From assembly GCF_902459465.1 (NCBI RefSeq), contig NC_047076.1:11478146-11542145 (forward strand): a DNA stretch of 64,000 nucleotides, in the 5' to 3' direction. Position 1 is the stretch's first letter; the number at the start of each line of letters is the position of its first letter. This stretch comes from Asterias rubens (Eukaryota > Echinodermata > Asteroidea > Forcipulatida > Asteriidae). The notes under the pieces are model-generated. The model saw only the letters and a program-made list of their open reading frames with translations, ran no database searches and was not told where the DNA came from. Of this stretch, positions 1-11,499 are shown piece after piece. The translations under genes and the position numbers were made by a program.

Positions 1-240
1 CTGAGGTGCTGTAGTTTTTGAGAAATGAGTACTAAAACAAGTCACCAAAATCACTTTCGTCTCACTTTCAGTGATTGCAAGTAAAAACGTATTAACCAGT
101 TACATGTATGGTTGTTATGGTTTTACATGCTAATACGTTTTAACATGCTTATACTGAGACTAAAATAACTTGTGTGACATTGTTTTACTCATTTCTCGAA
201 ATCTGTGGACATTGTGTAAAAAGTACCCAGACCCTTTAAA
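1..240. mobile_element. Fold-back element P2, cut by window edge
   Basis: Right arm of a long palindrome with GTTTTACTCATTTCTCGAAA and the end AAAAAGTACCCAGACCCTTT, then TTAA. The left part begins CTGAGGTGCTGTAGTTTTTG. Confidence 0.72.
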
Positions 241-282
241 GGCACTGGGCACTGTTTGGTAATATTGTCAAAGACCAGGGGT

Positions 283-800
283 GGATTTCACAAAGAGTTA
301 AAGACAGTGGACACTTTTGGTAAGTTGTCAAAGACCAGTTTTCTCACTTGCTGTACTCTCATTCATATGCATGAAATAACAAACCTGTGAAATTTTAGCT
401 CAATCGGTCATCGAAGTTATGCAGATAATAATGAAAGAAAAAAACACCCTTTGTCACACGAAGTTGTTGTGCTTTCTTATGCTTGATTTCGAGACCTCAA
501 ATTCTAAATTGAGGGTCTCAAAATCAAATTTGAGGAAAATTACTTCTTTCTCGAAAAACTACATCAATTTAGAGGGAGCTGTTTCTCACGAATGTTCTTA
601 TGCTATCAACGTCTTCCTATAACTTATTCCAAGTAAGTGTTTATTCTAAAATTATTTTTGATTAATAGTGTCTACTGCCTTTAAGACTAGTCTTCTTAAC
701 TCGAGTTACTCGTCCTAACTAGGACTAGCCTTAGGATTTTAATATCTCCTAGGACTAGTCCAAGTTAGGACTCAGTCCCAACTCTTTGTGAGGTGACCAC
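283..800. mobile_element. Family T3 element (CACAAAGAGTTAG ends), split by a T1
   Basis: Left GGGGTGGATTTCACAAAGAG and right CCCAACTCTTTGTGAGGTGA are inverted. Between them lie ACTAGTCC/GGACTAGT blocks and the T1 at 298-684. Confidence 0.75.
298..684 (+). mobile_element. TTAA-flanked element (family T1), innermost of a nest
   Basis: T1 consensus seen across the window: TTAA, AGGCAGTGGACACTATTGG, an inner hairpin TTTCGAGACCTCAA with its inverse, then CCAATAGTGTCCACTGCCT, TTAA. The ends are inverted repeats. This copy sits inside a CACAAAGAGTTAG element, which sits inside another T1. Confidence 0.85.
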
Positions 801-1080
801 TGATTCTCAATAGTGTCCAGTGCCTTTAACATTTACTAAAACAATTTTTAAATAACTGTATATAATCATTTTGCAAGGTGTCTTACTTTGAAATTGATGC
901 AATTATTATGGTGATTTCAATTGGGCATGGGTTTATTTCTATTTTAGTCTAATTACGTATTTTTTCACCCTGAAAAATCTGAAAAATTGTGATTAAACAG
1001 ACTTGAATGTCTATTAAATGACCTATGCCATGTGTACTTATCTTCTGCGCTGATCCTCTAATCGATGCTCGAAACCGGAG
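685..1080. other. No gene seen
   Basis: Right part of the nested element cluster to 829, then AT-rich single-copy-looking DNA. Confidence 0.5.
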
Positions 1081-1346
1081 TGTGATCATGGTGTTGTGTA
1101 ATGAACAGTAAAGAACTAAGTGCGTATATCAGAAGAGTAGGGGTACGCCGCGGTGTTCCTGGTTTAATCGGAAGCATATTGCACCACAGCACCTTGTAAA
1201 ACAATTTACATGGTGCTATAAGATAACAATACCATACTTCAAAAACCTGGCCCCACATACCTTGCAGGGAAAATACTGAGCGCTTTGTTTCGACCCTTAA
1301 GGGTGTGATACAAAGCGCTATATAAGAACCAAGTATTATTATTATG
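1081..1346 (+). mobile_element. SINE-A body/tail fragment
   Basis: GGTGTTCCTGG, GCACCACAGCACCTTGTAAA and a tail AGCGCTTTGTTTCGACC, then AAAGCGCTATATAAGAACC with ATT repeats. The tRNA head is lost. Confidence 0.6.
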
Positions 1347-1355
1347 TTGATGCAT

Positions 1356-1700
1356 TTAAAGGGTCTGGGTACTTTTGTAGGACAAAAAACCTAATGTCTA
1401 CAGATTTACATTAAACTTACTCAAATTGAAGATAATGATGGTAGAAAGCTTCCCTGAAAAAATGACTTGCTGTGAAGCTGTACTTTTTGAGAAATGAGTA
1501 AAACAATGTCATGGAAATAATTTTTGCCTCTTCGAAAAAATTTTTAGCATGTAAAAACGTATGTTCAGGACATTGTTTTACTCATTTCACCTCAGCAAGT
1601 AACTTTTAAAGGTAAACTTTCTACTATCAGTATCTTCAAACGGTGTAAGTTTAATGCAAATCTGTAAACATTGTGTTTAGTGTTACAAAAAGTACCCAAA
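1356..1700. mobile_element. Fold-back element P2
   Basis: TTAAAGGGTCTGGGTACTTT to AAAAAGTACCCAAAG, internally inverted around GAGAAATGAGTAAAACAATG. Both arms carry GAAAGCTT/AAACTTTC blocks. Confidence 0.75.
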
Positions 1701-1812
1701 GAATTATGTAATGTATTTATTTGCAACTGCTTTTAGAGATTACCAAAAGAAATAAACTTAGTACATAAAGGTCATAGGATTTGAGGCATTGCATGGTGAG
1801 GTATCAATGTAC

Positions 1813-2180
1813 ATGTATATTTGGTTTGCGGTAACACCATGTGTGTATCTACTTGCCAGGTAGAGTTTGTTCAGTCTCCTGACAATGACTAGAGCAAGCT
1901 AGTCGAAACGTTGAGACCAACCCAAGAACTTACTCCGCGGTAGTATAGTTAATTGCGATCAAATAGGCCTAAGCTAAAGTAGTAGTCCCAGCCTATTTCT
2001 TCACCATCCGCCCAGGTAATAGTTAATAAGCAGGACAGTTCTTTTCAGAACTTAGAAGTCTCCCGAATACCCGAACATCTACTCTGCGGTAGTAGAATAA
2101 AGCAAGACAGTTCTCCAAGAACAAACTCTACCTGGCAAGTAGATACACACATGGTGTTACCGCAAACCAAATATATACAT
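1813..2180. mobile_element. 368-bp TIR element with GTCGAAACGTTGAGACC
   Basis: About 60-bp inverted ends (ATGTATATTTGGTTTGCGGT, GTAACACCATGTGTGTATCT). The interior has AGCTAGTCGAAACGTTGAGA. Related to 41712-41968. Confidence 0.8.
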
Positions 2181-2559
2181 ATAGGACGTTTAAAAAGAAC
2201 TTCGACATGTAGCCATACCTAAGTTATTTGTACACAATCCTCAATATCGTCACTGCTTAGCAATGTTTAGGTGCTAAGCACATAAATTACAAGTTGAGGT
2301 TGGGAGATATACAGGTGTAGAATTTAAGGATCGTATGTATTCACTGCTTGGAGGATGTTGAAATTCAAATTCATTTCATTTGTTTTGCCAAATGTTTACT
2401 GTATTCGGAAAGATATTGTATGATACCATGGGTCAAAGTTACACAGGTTTTAGTATCTTATCTGACAAGAAAAAATAATTTTCCTTGTGAGTTCTCAAAA
2501 GAAAACCATTATTAATTGTGTTTCGAAACCCAAACATAATTTAAAATTTGTTCTTGCTG
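2181..2559. other. No gene seen
   Basis: AT-rich; no frame over 60 codons and no repeat that recurs in the window. Confidence 0.5.
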
Positions 2560-2700
2560 ACCTCTCGAGAGCTCTTCTTCTGTGTTGTATAATAAGTTTA
2601 AGTTTTGTTATTGTTGTAACCCTTCCCGTAGGGAATGAGGTTTGTTCCGTTTAAGGAACAAAATTTGATACAATACAATACAATTATTATTATTATTAAT
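2560..2700 (+). mobile_element. LINE-like 3' tail
   Basis: GTAACCCTTCCCGTAGGGAA, TTGATACAATACAATACAA and ATT repeats, resembling a retroelement 3' end. No coding part. Confidence 0.4.
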
Positions 2701-2899
2701 GCATCCAATAATTATTTGCAAAATATTGCGTGTAGTTATTTAAATGCCTCGTAGTTTTAATAGCAACTGTACGAAATTATATTGCAATGGAATAAGGTTG
2801 AATCTGTGTTTCATGTTTTCTCTTTCATTATTATTGTGCAAAGCCTTAAACGTAAAATCAAACTTCAAAACTGTGCACCCTCAATATTGGTAAACATCA

Positions 2900-3118
2900 C
2901 AAGGGGTAGTAAGTCCAGGATTTTTATCCATTACGGGACCGAAATTAAACAAAATCACATTAAAAACAAAACAAAAGAGGTCGTGATTCCAGCATTTTCA
3001 TCAAAAAAGACCTAAGTGTAAAATTTAAGGAACAAACATTTTTCATCATCAGAAGTCAAGCATTTTAGCCGTTTTTTAAAATGATTTCAGTGATGAAAAT
3101 GCTGGACTTACCCCTTGC
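2900..3118. repeat. Imperfect inverted repeat
   Basis: AAGGGGTAGTAAGTCCAGGA at 2900 and inverse TGCTGGACTTACCCCTTG at 3101; about 25-bp arms, about 170-bp loop. Confidence 0.55.
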
Positions 3119-3320
3119 CTTTCTTCAATTTTAGGCAAATTTTTGATGAGAATGCAGCTGGACGTCTTTTTTTTTCAGTTTATAAAAAGAAAGATAATTT
3201 GAATACACATAATTGTCCAGAAGAAAAAACTTCCGAGGTCAAATAAATAAAACAAAAAATACGTCTTTAATGGTGTGGTTAATTGGGTTCATTTAATTAA
3301 TTGTACTAAATCTCATAGCA

Positions 3321-3575
3321 TGATAGGTGGCGCCGTAGCTACACTAACTACGTATGGGACTGGGAGCCACGAGACCCTGGTTCAACTCTACTGGGTGTAT
3401 GTTTCTTTTCTTTTTTGCTTGAGTGGACGCAGTGAATTATTATAAGTAGTATGAAAATCTCCCCCCCCCCCCCAGTCACACCAACAGGCACCTAGGTGCA
3501 CTGGATAGTTCCAATGCGTGTTCTACCGAGAGCTGGTACACCCGGTTCGAATCCTGTTACCGTACATTATATAGA
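3321..3575 (+). repeat. Two tRNA-like blocks upstream of the satellite
   Basis: Box B-like CTGGTTCAACTC near 3378 and GGTTCGAATCC near 3544, each preceded by a box A-like stretch (the second has TGCACTGGATAG). They are separated by a C14 tract. SINE heads or pseudo-tRNAs. Confidence 0.45.
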
Positions 3576-3654
3576 CTTGATTTTACTGCTTGTCGCGGGA
3601 ATGAATTTGGGGTAGGTCATACCCAAACTAGGTTGGATTATTTGGCCAGGTGGT

Positions 3655-6600
3655 AGAGTAAAAGACAGTCTCCAAGTTACAGGTTGCTGGAACAATAGGA
3701 TGGGTCTCACATATTCATTTTAATCTGGATTTTAAACCGTCGTACTATCCGAAATAAGGCATTATCTCAAAAAGTAGCCATCGTAGACGACTAAAACCAA
3801 GATTTTCCTGCTCCTCGCCCTCTATTACACCTAGGTATGAAATTTCAGGCGATTTGGAAGACACAAATTTCGGCCGATTTTGGAAAAAACGATAAGGGTA
3901 GTAAGCTTGACGTTTTTTCAGCCTCGGAAACATTTTCTCTCCGAATTGCCTCAAAATTTAACCAAAGGAAGTTCGTCATGTGTAAAAGACAGACTCCAAG
4001 TTACAGGTTGCTGGAACAATAGGATGAGTCTCAAATATTCATTTTAACCTTGATTTTAAACCGTCGTACTATCCAAAATGAGGCATTATCTCAAAAAGTA
4101 GCCATCGTAGACGACTAAAACCAAGATTTTCCTGCTCCTCGCCCCTATTACACCTAGGTATGAAATTTCAGGCGATTTGGAAGACACAAATTTCGGTCGA
4201 TTTTTGAAAAAACGACAAGGGGGGGTAAGCTTGACGTTTTTTCACCCTCGGAAATGTTTTCTCTCCGAATTGCCTCAAAATTTAACCAAAGGAAGTTCGT
4301 CATGTGTAAAAGACAGTCCCCAAGTTACAGGTTGCTGGAACAATAGGATGGGTCTCAAATATTCATTTTAACCTTGATTTTAAACCGTCGTACTATCCGA
4401 AATGAGGCATTATCTCAAAAAGTAGCCATCGTAGACGACTAAAACCAAGATTTTCCTGCTCCTCGCCCTCTAATACACCTAGGTATGAAATTTCAGGCGA
4501 TTTGGAAGACACAAATTTCGGCCGAATTTTGAAAAAACGACAAGGGGGTAAGCTTGACGTTTTTTCAGCCTCGGAAACATTTTCTCTCCGAATTGCCTCA
4601 AAATTTAACCAAAGGAAGTTCGTCATGTGTAAAAGACAGTCTCCAAGTTACAGAGCGCTGGAACAATAGGATGGGTCTCAAATATTCATTTTAACCTTGA
4701 TTTTAAACCGTCGTACTATCCGAAATGAGGCATTATCTCAAAAAGTAGCCATCGTAGACGACTAAAACCAAGATTTTTCTGCTCCTCGCCCTCTAATACA
4801 CCTAGGTATGAAATTTCAGGCGATTTGGAAGACACAAATTTTGGCCGATTTTTGAAAAAACGACAAGGGGGTAAGCTTGACGTTTTTTCAGCCTCGGGAA
4901 CATTTTCTCTCCGAATTGCCTCAAAATTTAACCAAAGGAAGTTCGTCATGTGTAAAAGACAGTCTCCAAGTTACAGGTTGCTGGAACAATAGGATGGGTC
5001 TCAAATATTCATTTTAACCTTGATTTTAAACCGTCGTACTATCCGAAATGAGGCATTATCTCAAAAAGTAGCCATCGTAGACGACTAAAACCAAGATTGT
5101 CCTGCTCCTCGCCCTCTATTACACCTAGGTATGAAATTTCAGGCGATTTGGAAGACACAAATTTCGGCCGATTTTTGAAAAAAACGACAAGGGGGTAAGC
5201 TTGACGTTTTTTCACCCTCGGAAATGTTTTCTCTCCGAATTGCCTCAAAATTTAACCAAAGGAAGTTCGTCATGTGTAAAAGACAGTCTACAAGTTACAG
5301 GTTGCTGGAACAATAGAATGGGTCTCAAACACTCATTTTAACCTTGATTTTAAACCGTCGTACTATCCGAAATGAGGCATTATCTCAAAAAGTAGCTATC
5401 GTAGACGACTAAAACTAAGATTTTCCTGCTCCTCGCCCTCTAATACACCTAGGTATGAAATTTCAGGCGATGTGGAAGACACAAATTTCGGCCGATTTTT
5501 GAAAAAACGACAAGGGGGTAAGCTTGACGTTTTTTCAGCCTCGGGAACATTTTCTCTCCGAATTGCCTCGAAATTTAACCAAAGGAAGTTCGTCAAGTGT
5601 AAAAGACAGTCTCCAAGTTACAGAATGCTGGAACAATAGGATGGGTCTCAAATATTCATTTTAACCTTGATTTTAAACCGTCGTACTATCCGAAATGAGG
5701 CATTATCTCAAAAAGTAGCCATCGTAGACGACTAAAACCAAGATTTTCCTGCTCCTCGCCCTCTAATACACCTAGGTATGAAATTTCAGGCGATTTGGAA
5801 GACACAAATTTCGGCCGAATTTTGAAAAAACGACAAGGGGGTAAGCTTGACGTTTTTTCAGCCTCGGAAACATTTTCTCTCCGAATTGCCTCAAAATTTA
5901 ACCAAAGGAAGTTCGTCATGTGTAAAAGACAGTCTCCAAGTTACAGAGCGCTGGAACAATAGGATGGGTCTCAAATATTCATTTTAACCTTGATTTTAAA
6001 CCGTCGTACTATCCGAAATGAGGCATTATCTCAAAAAGTAGCCATCGTAGACGACTAAAACCAAGATTTTTCTGCTCCTCGCCCTCTAATACACCTAGGT
6101 ATGAAATTTCAGGCGATTTGGAAGACACAAATTTTGGCCGATTTTTGAAAAAACGACAAGGGGGTAAGCTTGACGTTTTTTCAGCCTCGGAAACATTTTC
6201 TCTCCGAATTGCCTCAAAATTTAACCAAAGGAAGTTCGTCATGTGTAAAAGACAGTCTCCAAGTTACAGAATGCTGGAACAATAGGATGTGTCTCAAATA
6301 TTCATTTTAACCTTGATTTTAAACCGTCGTACTATCCGAAATAAGGCATTATCTCAAAAAGTAGCCATCGTCGACGACTAAAACCAAGATTTTCCTGCTC
6401 CTCGCCCTCTATTACACATAGGTATGAAATTTCAGGCGATTTGGAAGACACAAGTTTCGGCCGATTTTTGAAAAAACGACAAGGGGGTAGTAAGCTTGAC
6501 GTTTTTTCACCCTCGGAAATGTTTTCTCTCCGAATTGCCTCAAAATTTAACCAAAGGAAGTTCGTCATGTGTAAAAGACAGTCTCCAAGTTACAGGTTGC

Positions 6601-6960
6601 CGGAACAATAGAATGGGTCTCAAACACTCATTTAAACCTTGATTTTAAACCGTCGTACTATCCGAAATAAGGCATTATCTCAAAAAGTAGCCATCGTAGA
6701 CGACTAAAACCAAGATTTTTCTGCTCCTTGCCCTCTAATACACCTAGGTATGAAATTTCAGGCGATTTGGAAGACACAAATTTCGGCCGATTTTTGAAAA
6801 AACTACAAGGGGGGTAAGCTTGACGTTTTTTCAGCCTCGGAAACATTTTGTCTCCGAATTGCCTCAAAATTTAACCAAAGGAAGTTCGTCATGTGTAAAA
6901 GACAGTCTCCAAGTTACAGGTTGCTGGAACAATAGGATGGGTCTCAAATATTTATTTTAA
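3655..6960. repeat. 323-bp satellite array, about 10 monomers, with a 4-mer higher-order repeat
   Basis: Monomers recur at a 323-bp step (4393, 4716, 5039, then 5686, 6009, 6332 as one reference point). The blocks at 4393, 4716 and 5039 correspond one-to-one with those at 5686, 6009 and 6332, at a step of 1,293 bp. Diagnostic variants are AGAGCGCTGG, TTTTTCTGC with TTTTGGCC, and CAAACACTCA. Each monomer has an open frame of up to 77 codons on the - strand, probably fortuitous. Confidence 0.93.
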
Positions 6961-8199
6961 CCTCTCTTTTTGGAGGCACTGCTATATCAACAAGTAAGCG
7001 ACATTGCGACAAGAACACGAATAGTCGGGTACCCTATAGTTGGTCTTATAACCCATGCTTCGTACCCAGTAATTTACCGCGTACACATGTATTTAAAATG
7101 ATCTCCAACCATGCAGTTGACTCTGGCTGTCTCCGTGGACGATATTTAGAGCCTTTTTGATGTAGTTTTAATCTTCAGGGAACTGTTCAGGCAAGACTAA
7201 TGTGTACACGTTTATTCTGATTCAAAATAAAGTCGTTCAAACCCATGGTAAAAGCAATGTTTGTGATTTGTTTGTTTCTATTAGCTATAGGTCTACACTA
7301 CGTTAGCTGGTATGCTGGTTAACTGTGCACAACACAATGGGTATGGTGTGTTATTGCTCAATATAATTCTCTGTTATAGTTAGTAGGCCTGTAGGTTGCT
7401 GTTTTCCCGTTGATTATTCGGAGATTAAAACAAAACGGCCAGAAATTGGTGGTGAGGTCGTAAAATTGTTCCAATCTAATTATTCACTGCATACAATTGT
7501 ACAGCCTATCTATGGCAATGCTTTGATGTTGTACCCTGGATTTAAAACTTTGCATGGTGGAAATACGATATGGACAGGTTTGCGGTAACACCATGCAATG
7601 ACTATCATCTCTAAATATGGGGTGGTTCTGAAAATAACCGTTGGTTTCAATTGACGTTTCGGTCAGTATTCTCTGATCGCCTTTGGAGAAAAACAAAATT
7701 CTTTTACGATGCACAAACACTTGACGTTTAAATTTTAAGTTTAATGATTTTAATTATTTAAACAAATAAAAATAAATAAAAAATTGCTGCTTAAAATAAA
7801 TTTGAATGTGTATGTCAATTATTGTCTGAATTCTTTTTATATTGATTTAAAGAGCAGTCATAATGTGAAATGTAGAAACTCAAACATTAAACAAATATTG
7901 AATTAAAACATAAAGAATACTCCGTCCCGTGTCTTATTTAGAGTTCAATTTCCTTAGACTATCAAATATTTATTACATATAATAATAAATGGTTTTGTTG
8001 GTCACATTGTTACGCCCCCGTTTGAATATGCCCCCCCCCCCCCATTCGCCCGATTTGCCCGGCTTCTAGAGACTTTTTCAATCGCTGATATTTTCTCAGT
8101 TAGATAGACCCGTTTTAGTCCCGTGCATTTTATTTATCTCAAACACCGTCGAATTTGTGCATGCATCAACTCTGTTGTACCCAGTCCCAATCTTTACAT
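6961..8199. other. No gene seen; one repeat fragment
   Basis: About 7,548-7,700 holds GGTTTGCGGTAACACCATGC and GACGTTTCGGTCAGTATTC, related to the 1813-2180 element. A C-run lies at about 8030. The 78-codon frame at 7484-7720 (- strand) spans this repeat and is not credible. Confidence 0.5.
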
Positions 8200-10060
8200 T
8201 ACCTGGGGTACTATGGCATCGGGAAATCCTTGTAAAACACGCGAGTGGAAGGCACTCGCTATATACGTTTTGATTTAAAGTTGTCCACTCTAAGGTTTAT
8301 AATTAAACTCGAACCCATTGTTCATAAGAAGAGCGGTGGCCCAGTGGTAGAGCTCCGGATTCTGAGCGCAAAGGTACTGAGTTCGAGCCACGGCGTGTGT
8401 CTTTTTCTACGCGTAAGAACATTGGTTTAAGCGGAACCCTATGGCATAGGGAAATCCTTGCTTTATACCTAATAAATAACATGCGAGTGGAAGGCACCCG
8501 CTATTACGTTTTGATTTAAAGTTGAATTCATTCTAAGGTTTATATTTAAACTCGAACCTTTTGTTATGAAGAAGGACAGTGGCACAGTGGTAGGGCTCTG
8601 GACTCTGAAGCTAAAGGTGCTGGGTTCGAACCCCGGTGTGTTTTCTTTTTCTGCGTTGAAGAACACTGGTTTACGCGGTACCCTACGGCAAAGGGAAATC
8701 CGTGCTTAACCCCTAATCAATAATTAATGCGAGTGGAAGGCATAAGCTATAATACGTTTTGATTTAAAATTGTTCATTCTAGGGTATAACATTAAACTCG
8801 AACGCAAATGAAGTAAGAGTAGTAGTGGCCTAATGGAAGGGCTCCGGGCTCTACACCCGATGGTACAGGGTTCGAACCCCGGTCTGTGTTCTTTTAGTAT
8901 GCTTGAGAACATTGGTTTGCGCGGTACCCTATGGCATAGGGAAATCCTTGCTTTACACTTAATAAATAATTTGCGAGTGGAAGGTATAAGCTATAATACG
9001 TTTTGATTTAAAATTGTTCATTCTAGGGTATAATATTAAACTCGAACGCAAATGAAGTAAGAGTAGTAGTGGCCTAATGGAAGGGCTCCGGGCTCTACAC
9101 CCGATGGTACGGGGTTCGAACCCCGGTCTGTGTTCTTTTAGTATGCTTGAGAACATTAGTTTGCGCGGTACCCTATGGCATAGGGAAATCCTTGCTTTAC
9201 ACTTAATAAATAATTTGCGAGTTGAAGGCATAAGCTATAATACGTTTTGATTTAAAATTGTTCATTCTAGGGTATAACATTAAACTCGAACGCAAATGAA
9301 GTAAGAGTAGTAGTGGCCTAATGGAAGGGCTCCGGGCTCTACACCCGATGGTACGGGGTTCGAACCCGGTCTGTGTTCTTTTAGTATGCTTGAGAACATT
9401 GGTTTGCGCGGTACCCTATGGCATAGGGAAATCCTTGCTTTACACTTAATAAATAATTTGCGAGTGGAAGGCATAAGCTATAATACGTTTTGATTTAAAG
9501 TTGGTCATTCTAAGGTATAACATTAAACTCGAACGCAAATGAAGTAAGATTAGTAGTGGCCCAATGGAAGGGCTCCGGGCTCTACACCCAATGGTACGGG
9601 GTTCGATTCCCGTGTGTTCTTTTACTACGTTTTGATTTAAAGTTGTTCATTCTAAGGTATAACATTAAACTCGAACGCAAATGAAGTAAGAGTAGTAGTG
9701 GCCCAATGGAAGGGCTCCCGACTCTACACCCAATGGTACGGAGTTCGATTCCCGGGTGTTCTTTTACTACGTTTTGATTTAAAGTTGTTCATACCAAGGT
9801 TTAAAATTAAACTCGAACGCAAATGAAGTAAGAGGAGACGTGGCTCAATGGAAGGGCTCCGGACTCTACACCCAATGGTGCGGAGTTCGATTCCCGGGTG
9901 TTTTTTTACTACGTTTTAATTAAAAGTTTGTCATACGAAGGTTTAAAATAAAACTCGAACGCATAATAGTAAGAAGGAGCAGTGGCCCAGTGGAAGGGCT
10001 CTGGTCTCTGGACCGGAGGGTCCCGGGATCGAATCCAGCTTCAGAAAAGTTGGAGACGTT
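8200..10060 (+). repeat. Tandem array of tRNA-Gln-like units (about 9 copies)
   Basis: tRNA-like blocks start near 8331, 8574, 8817, 9061, 9305, 9548, 9690, 9832 and 9973. The first spacings are about 244 bp and the last ones about 142 bp, because a spacer of roughly 102 bp is lost. Blocks keep box A-like GTGGCCCAGTGGTAGAGC and box B GGTTCGAACCCC. An early unit has CTCTGGACTCTGAA, the anticodon arm of tRNA-Gln(CUG). Acceptor stems do not pair, so these are not functional tRNAs. Spacers share CTATGGCATAGGGAAATCC and AATTTGCGAGTGGAAGGC. A tRNA-derived satellite. Confidence 0.85.
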
Positions 10061-10159
10061 TTAAAAATGTTTTTTTTATTATTTTTTTTAAACTTATATA
10101 AAAAAGAGCATAGGTTCGTTTTAAGTTTTAAGTTTCTTTTCTAAGCGAGTGCTAGCGGT

Positions 10160-10300
10160 GAGTGCCACTGCGCGGTGTGTGCCACTGTCTGGTGGGTCGA
10201 GACTTCTCGGACGGCAACCGCGATGCCACCACCGGGGTTCGAACCGGGGACCCTTCGCTACGGAAGCCGACACCCACCTACGACACCCACTTGGGTCCCC
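10160..10300 (-). repeat. tRNA-like block
   Basis: The - strand carries GGTTCGAACCCCGGTGGTGG, preceded by a GC-rich arm; box B is good and box A is unclear. Probably a SINE head or tRNA pseudogene. Confidence 0.4.
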
Positions 10301-10359
10301 CCCAAAATCATTCGCATTTTAGACCTGATAAACCTTCGGTTCATACTTTACACAGAAAG

Positions 10360-11340
10360 CTATGGCATGGGATTTCAGTGCTTTATACTTAGTATATAAT
10401 TGAATACTCATCATAGGATACTATGGTATGGGAATATCAATGCTTTATACTTGGTGTATAATTTGCGAGTTGAATACTTTTCATAGGATACTATGGTATG
10501 GGAATATCAATGCTTTATACTTGGTGTATAATTTGCGAGTTGAATACTTTTCATAGGATACTATGGTATGGGAATATCAATGCTTTATACTTCGTATATT
10601 ATACTTTATACTTGGTATATAATTTGCGAGGGGAACACTTTCCACATGATGCTATGGCATAGTAAAATCAGTGCTTTATACTTAGTAATTTCGAGTGAAA
10701 TGCACAAGTTGTGGGCTGGTTACATAGGCATGGGAAACTCATTGGTTCGGACTTAAAACATATTTGAGTTAAAATCTACACACTATAGTTTAAAATGGGA
10801 AAAGGGGTACGCATGGTACTATGGCATAGGGAAATCCTTGCTTTGGACTTGGTAAATAATTTGCGAGTGGAAGGCATAATACGCTTTTACTGACGGGTAT
10901 TGGTAGTAGATAGGGGACTCTTGTGTTCGGACCTAAAAAGTATTCGACGAGTTGAAGGCACACGCTGTAGACATAAAGATAGACAATTAGTTTAATTAAT
11001 GGGGAAATGGTACGCATGGTACAATGGCATAGGGAAATCCTTGCTTTGGACTAGGTAAATAATTTGAGAGTGGAAGGCATACGCTTTACTGACGGGTAGA
11101 CAGGGGACTCTTTGGTTGTGATTTAAACAATTGGTGAGTGGATGGAAGGCACACGCTGTAAGTATGGCGCATTGGTTTACAAGGAAACATAGGCATAATA
11201 GGGGACTTACAAAATAATTGTTTGAGTCGAAGGCACACGATGTAGGTATAGAAAATTAGTTCACAGGGGAAGTTGGTCTGGCATTTCGATGGGAATTGGG
11301 GATTGTCGGTCGCTGTGGAAAGGGTAGCGGGGTACACTGG
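10360..11340 (+). repeat. Decayed spacer array of the tRNA-like satellite
   Basis: Contains a clean 70-bp tandem (TCATAGGATACTATGGTATG at 10411, 10481 and 10551) and later degenerate units with ATGGCATAGGGAAATCC and GCGAGTGGAAGGC at about 10811 and 11024. These match the spacer of the 8.2-10.05 kb array without its tRNA-like block. Confidence 0.75.
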
Positions 11341-11499
11341 GGTTGGGTGGCTGAGTCTTTAATAGGCTAGCTGGGATCAACATGACGGCGGGAATATAAC
11401 TTCTTTAAATTTCCACCAGTGTTCTTGGTGGGTACTCGCCGTGATGGTACAATTGGTTTTATTGAGTTTGATACAATAATTATTCGAGACATTGTTATA

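Larger units (their letters stand above)
237..829 (+). mobile_element. T1 element, outer copy split by nested elements
   Basis: Left end 237-282 (TTAAAGGCACTGGGCACTG) and right end 801-829 (ATAGTGTCCAGTGCCTTTAA) belong to one T1. The middle is replaced by the element at 283-800. Confidence 0.75.

Noticed and set aside
3745..6867. Series of 69-78-codon - strand frames as a tandem gene family
   Set aside because: They coincide with the 323-bp satellite period, have no recognisable domain, and differ mainly by residue-changing substitutions.
3655..6960. CRISPR-like array
   Set aside because: Whole 323-bp monomers repeat, with no short repeat/unique spacer pattern; eukaryotic context.
8331..9980. 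Functional tRNA gene cluster
   Set aside because: Internal promoter boxes are present but acceptor stems do not pair and T-stems carry mismatches.
10162..10399. Overlapping + strand frames of 74-76 codons
   Set aside because: They cross a tRNA-like block and simple spacer repeats; no coding features.
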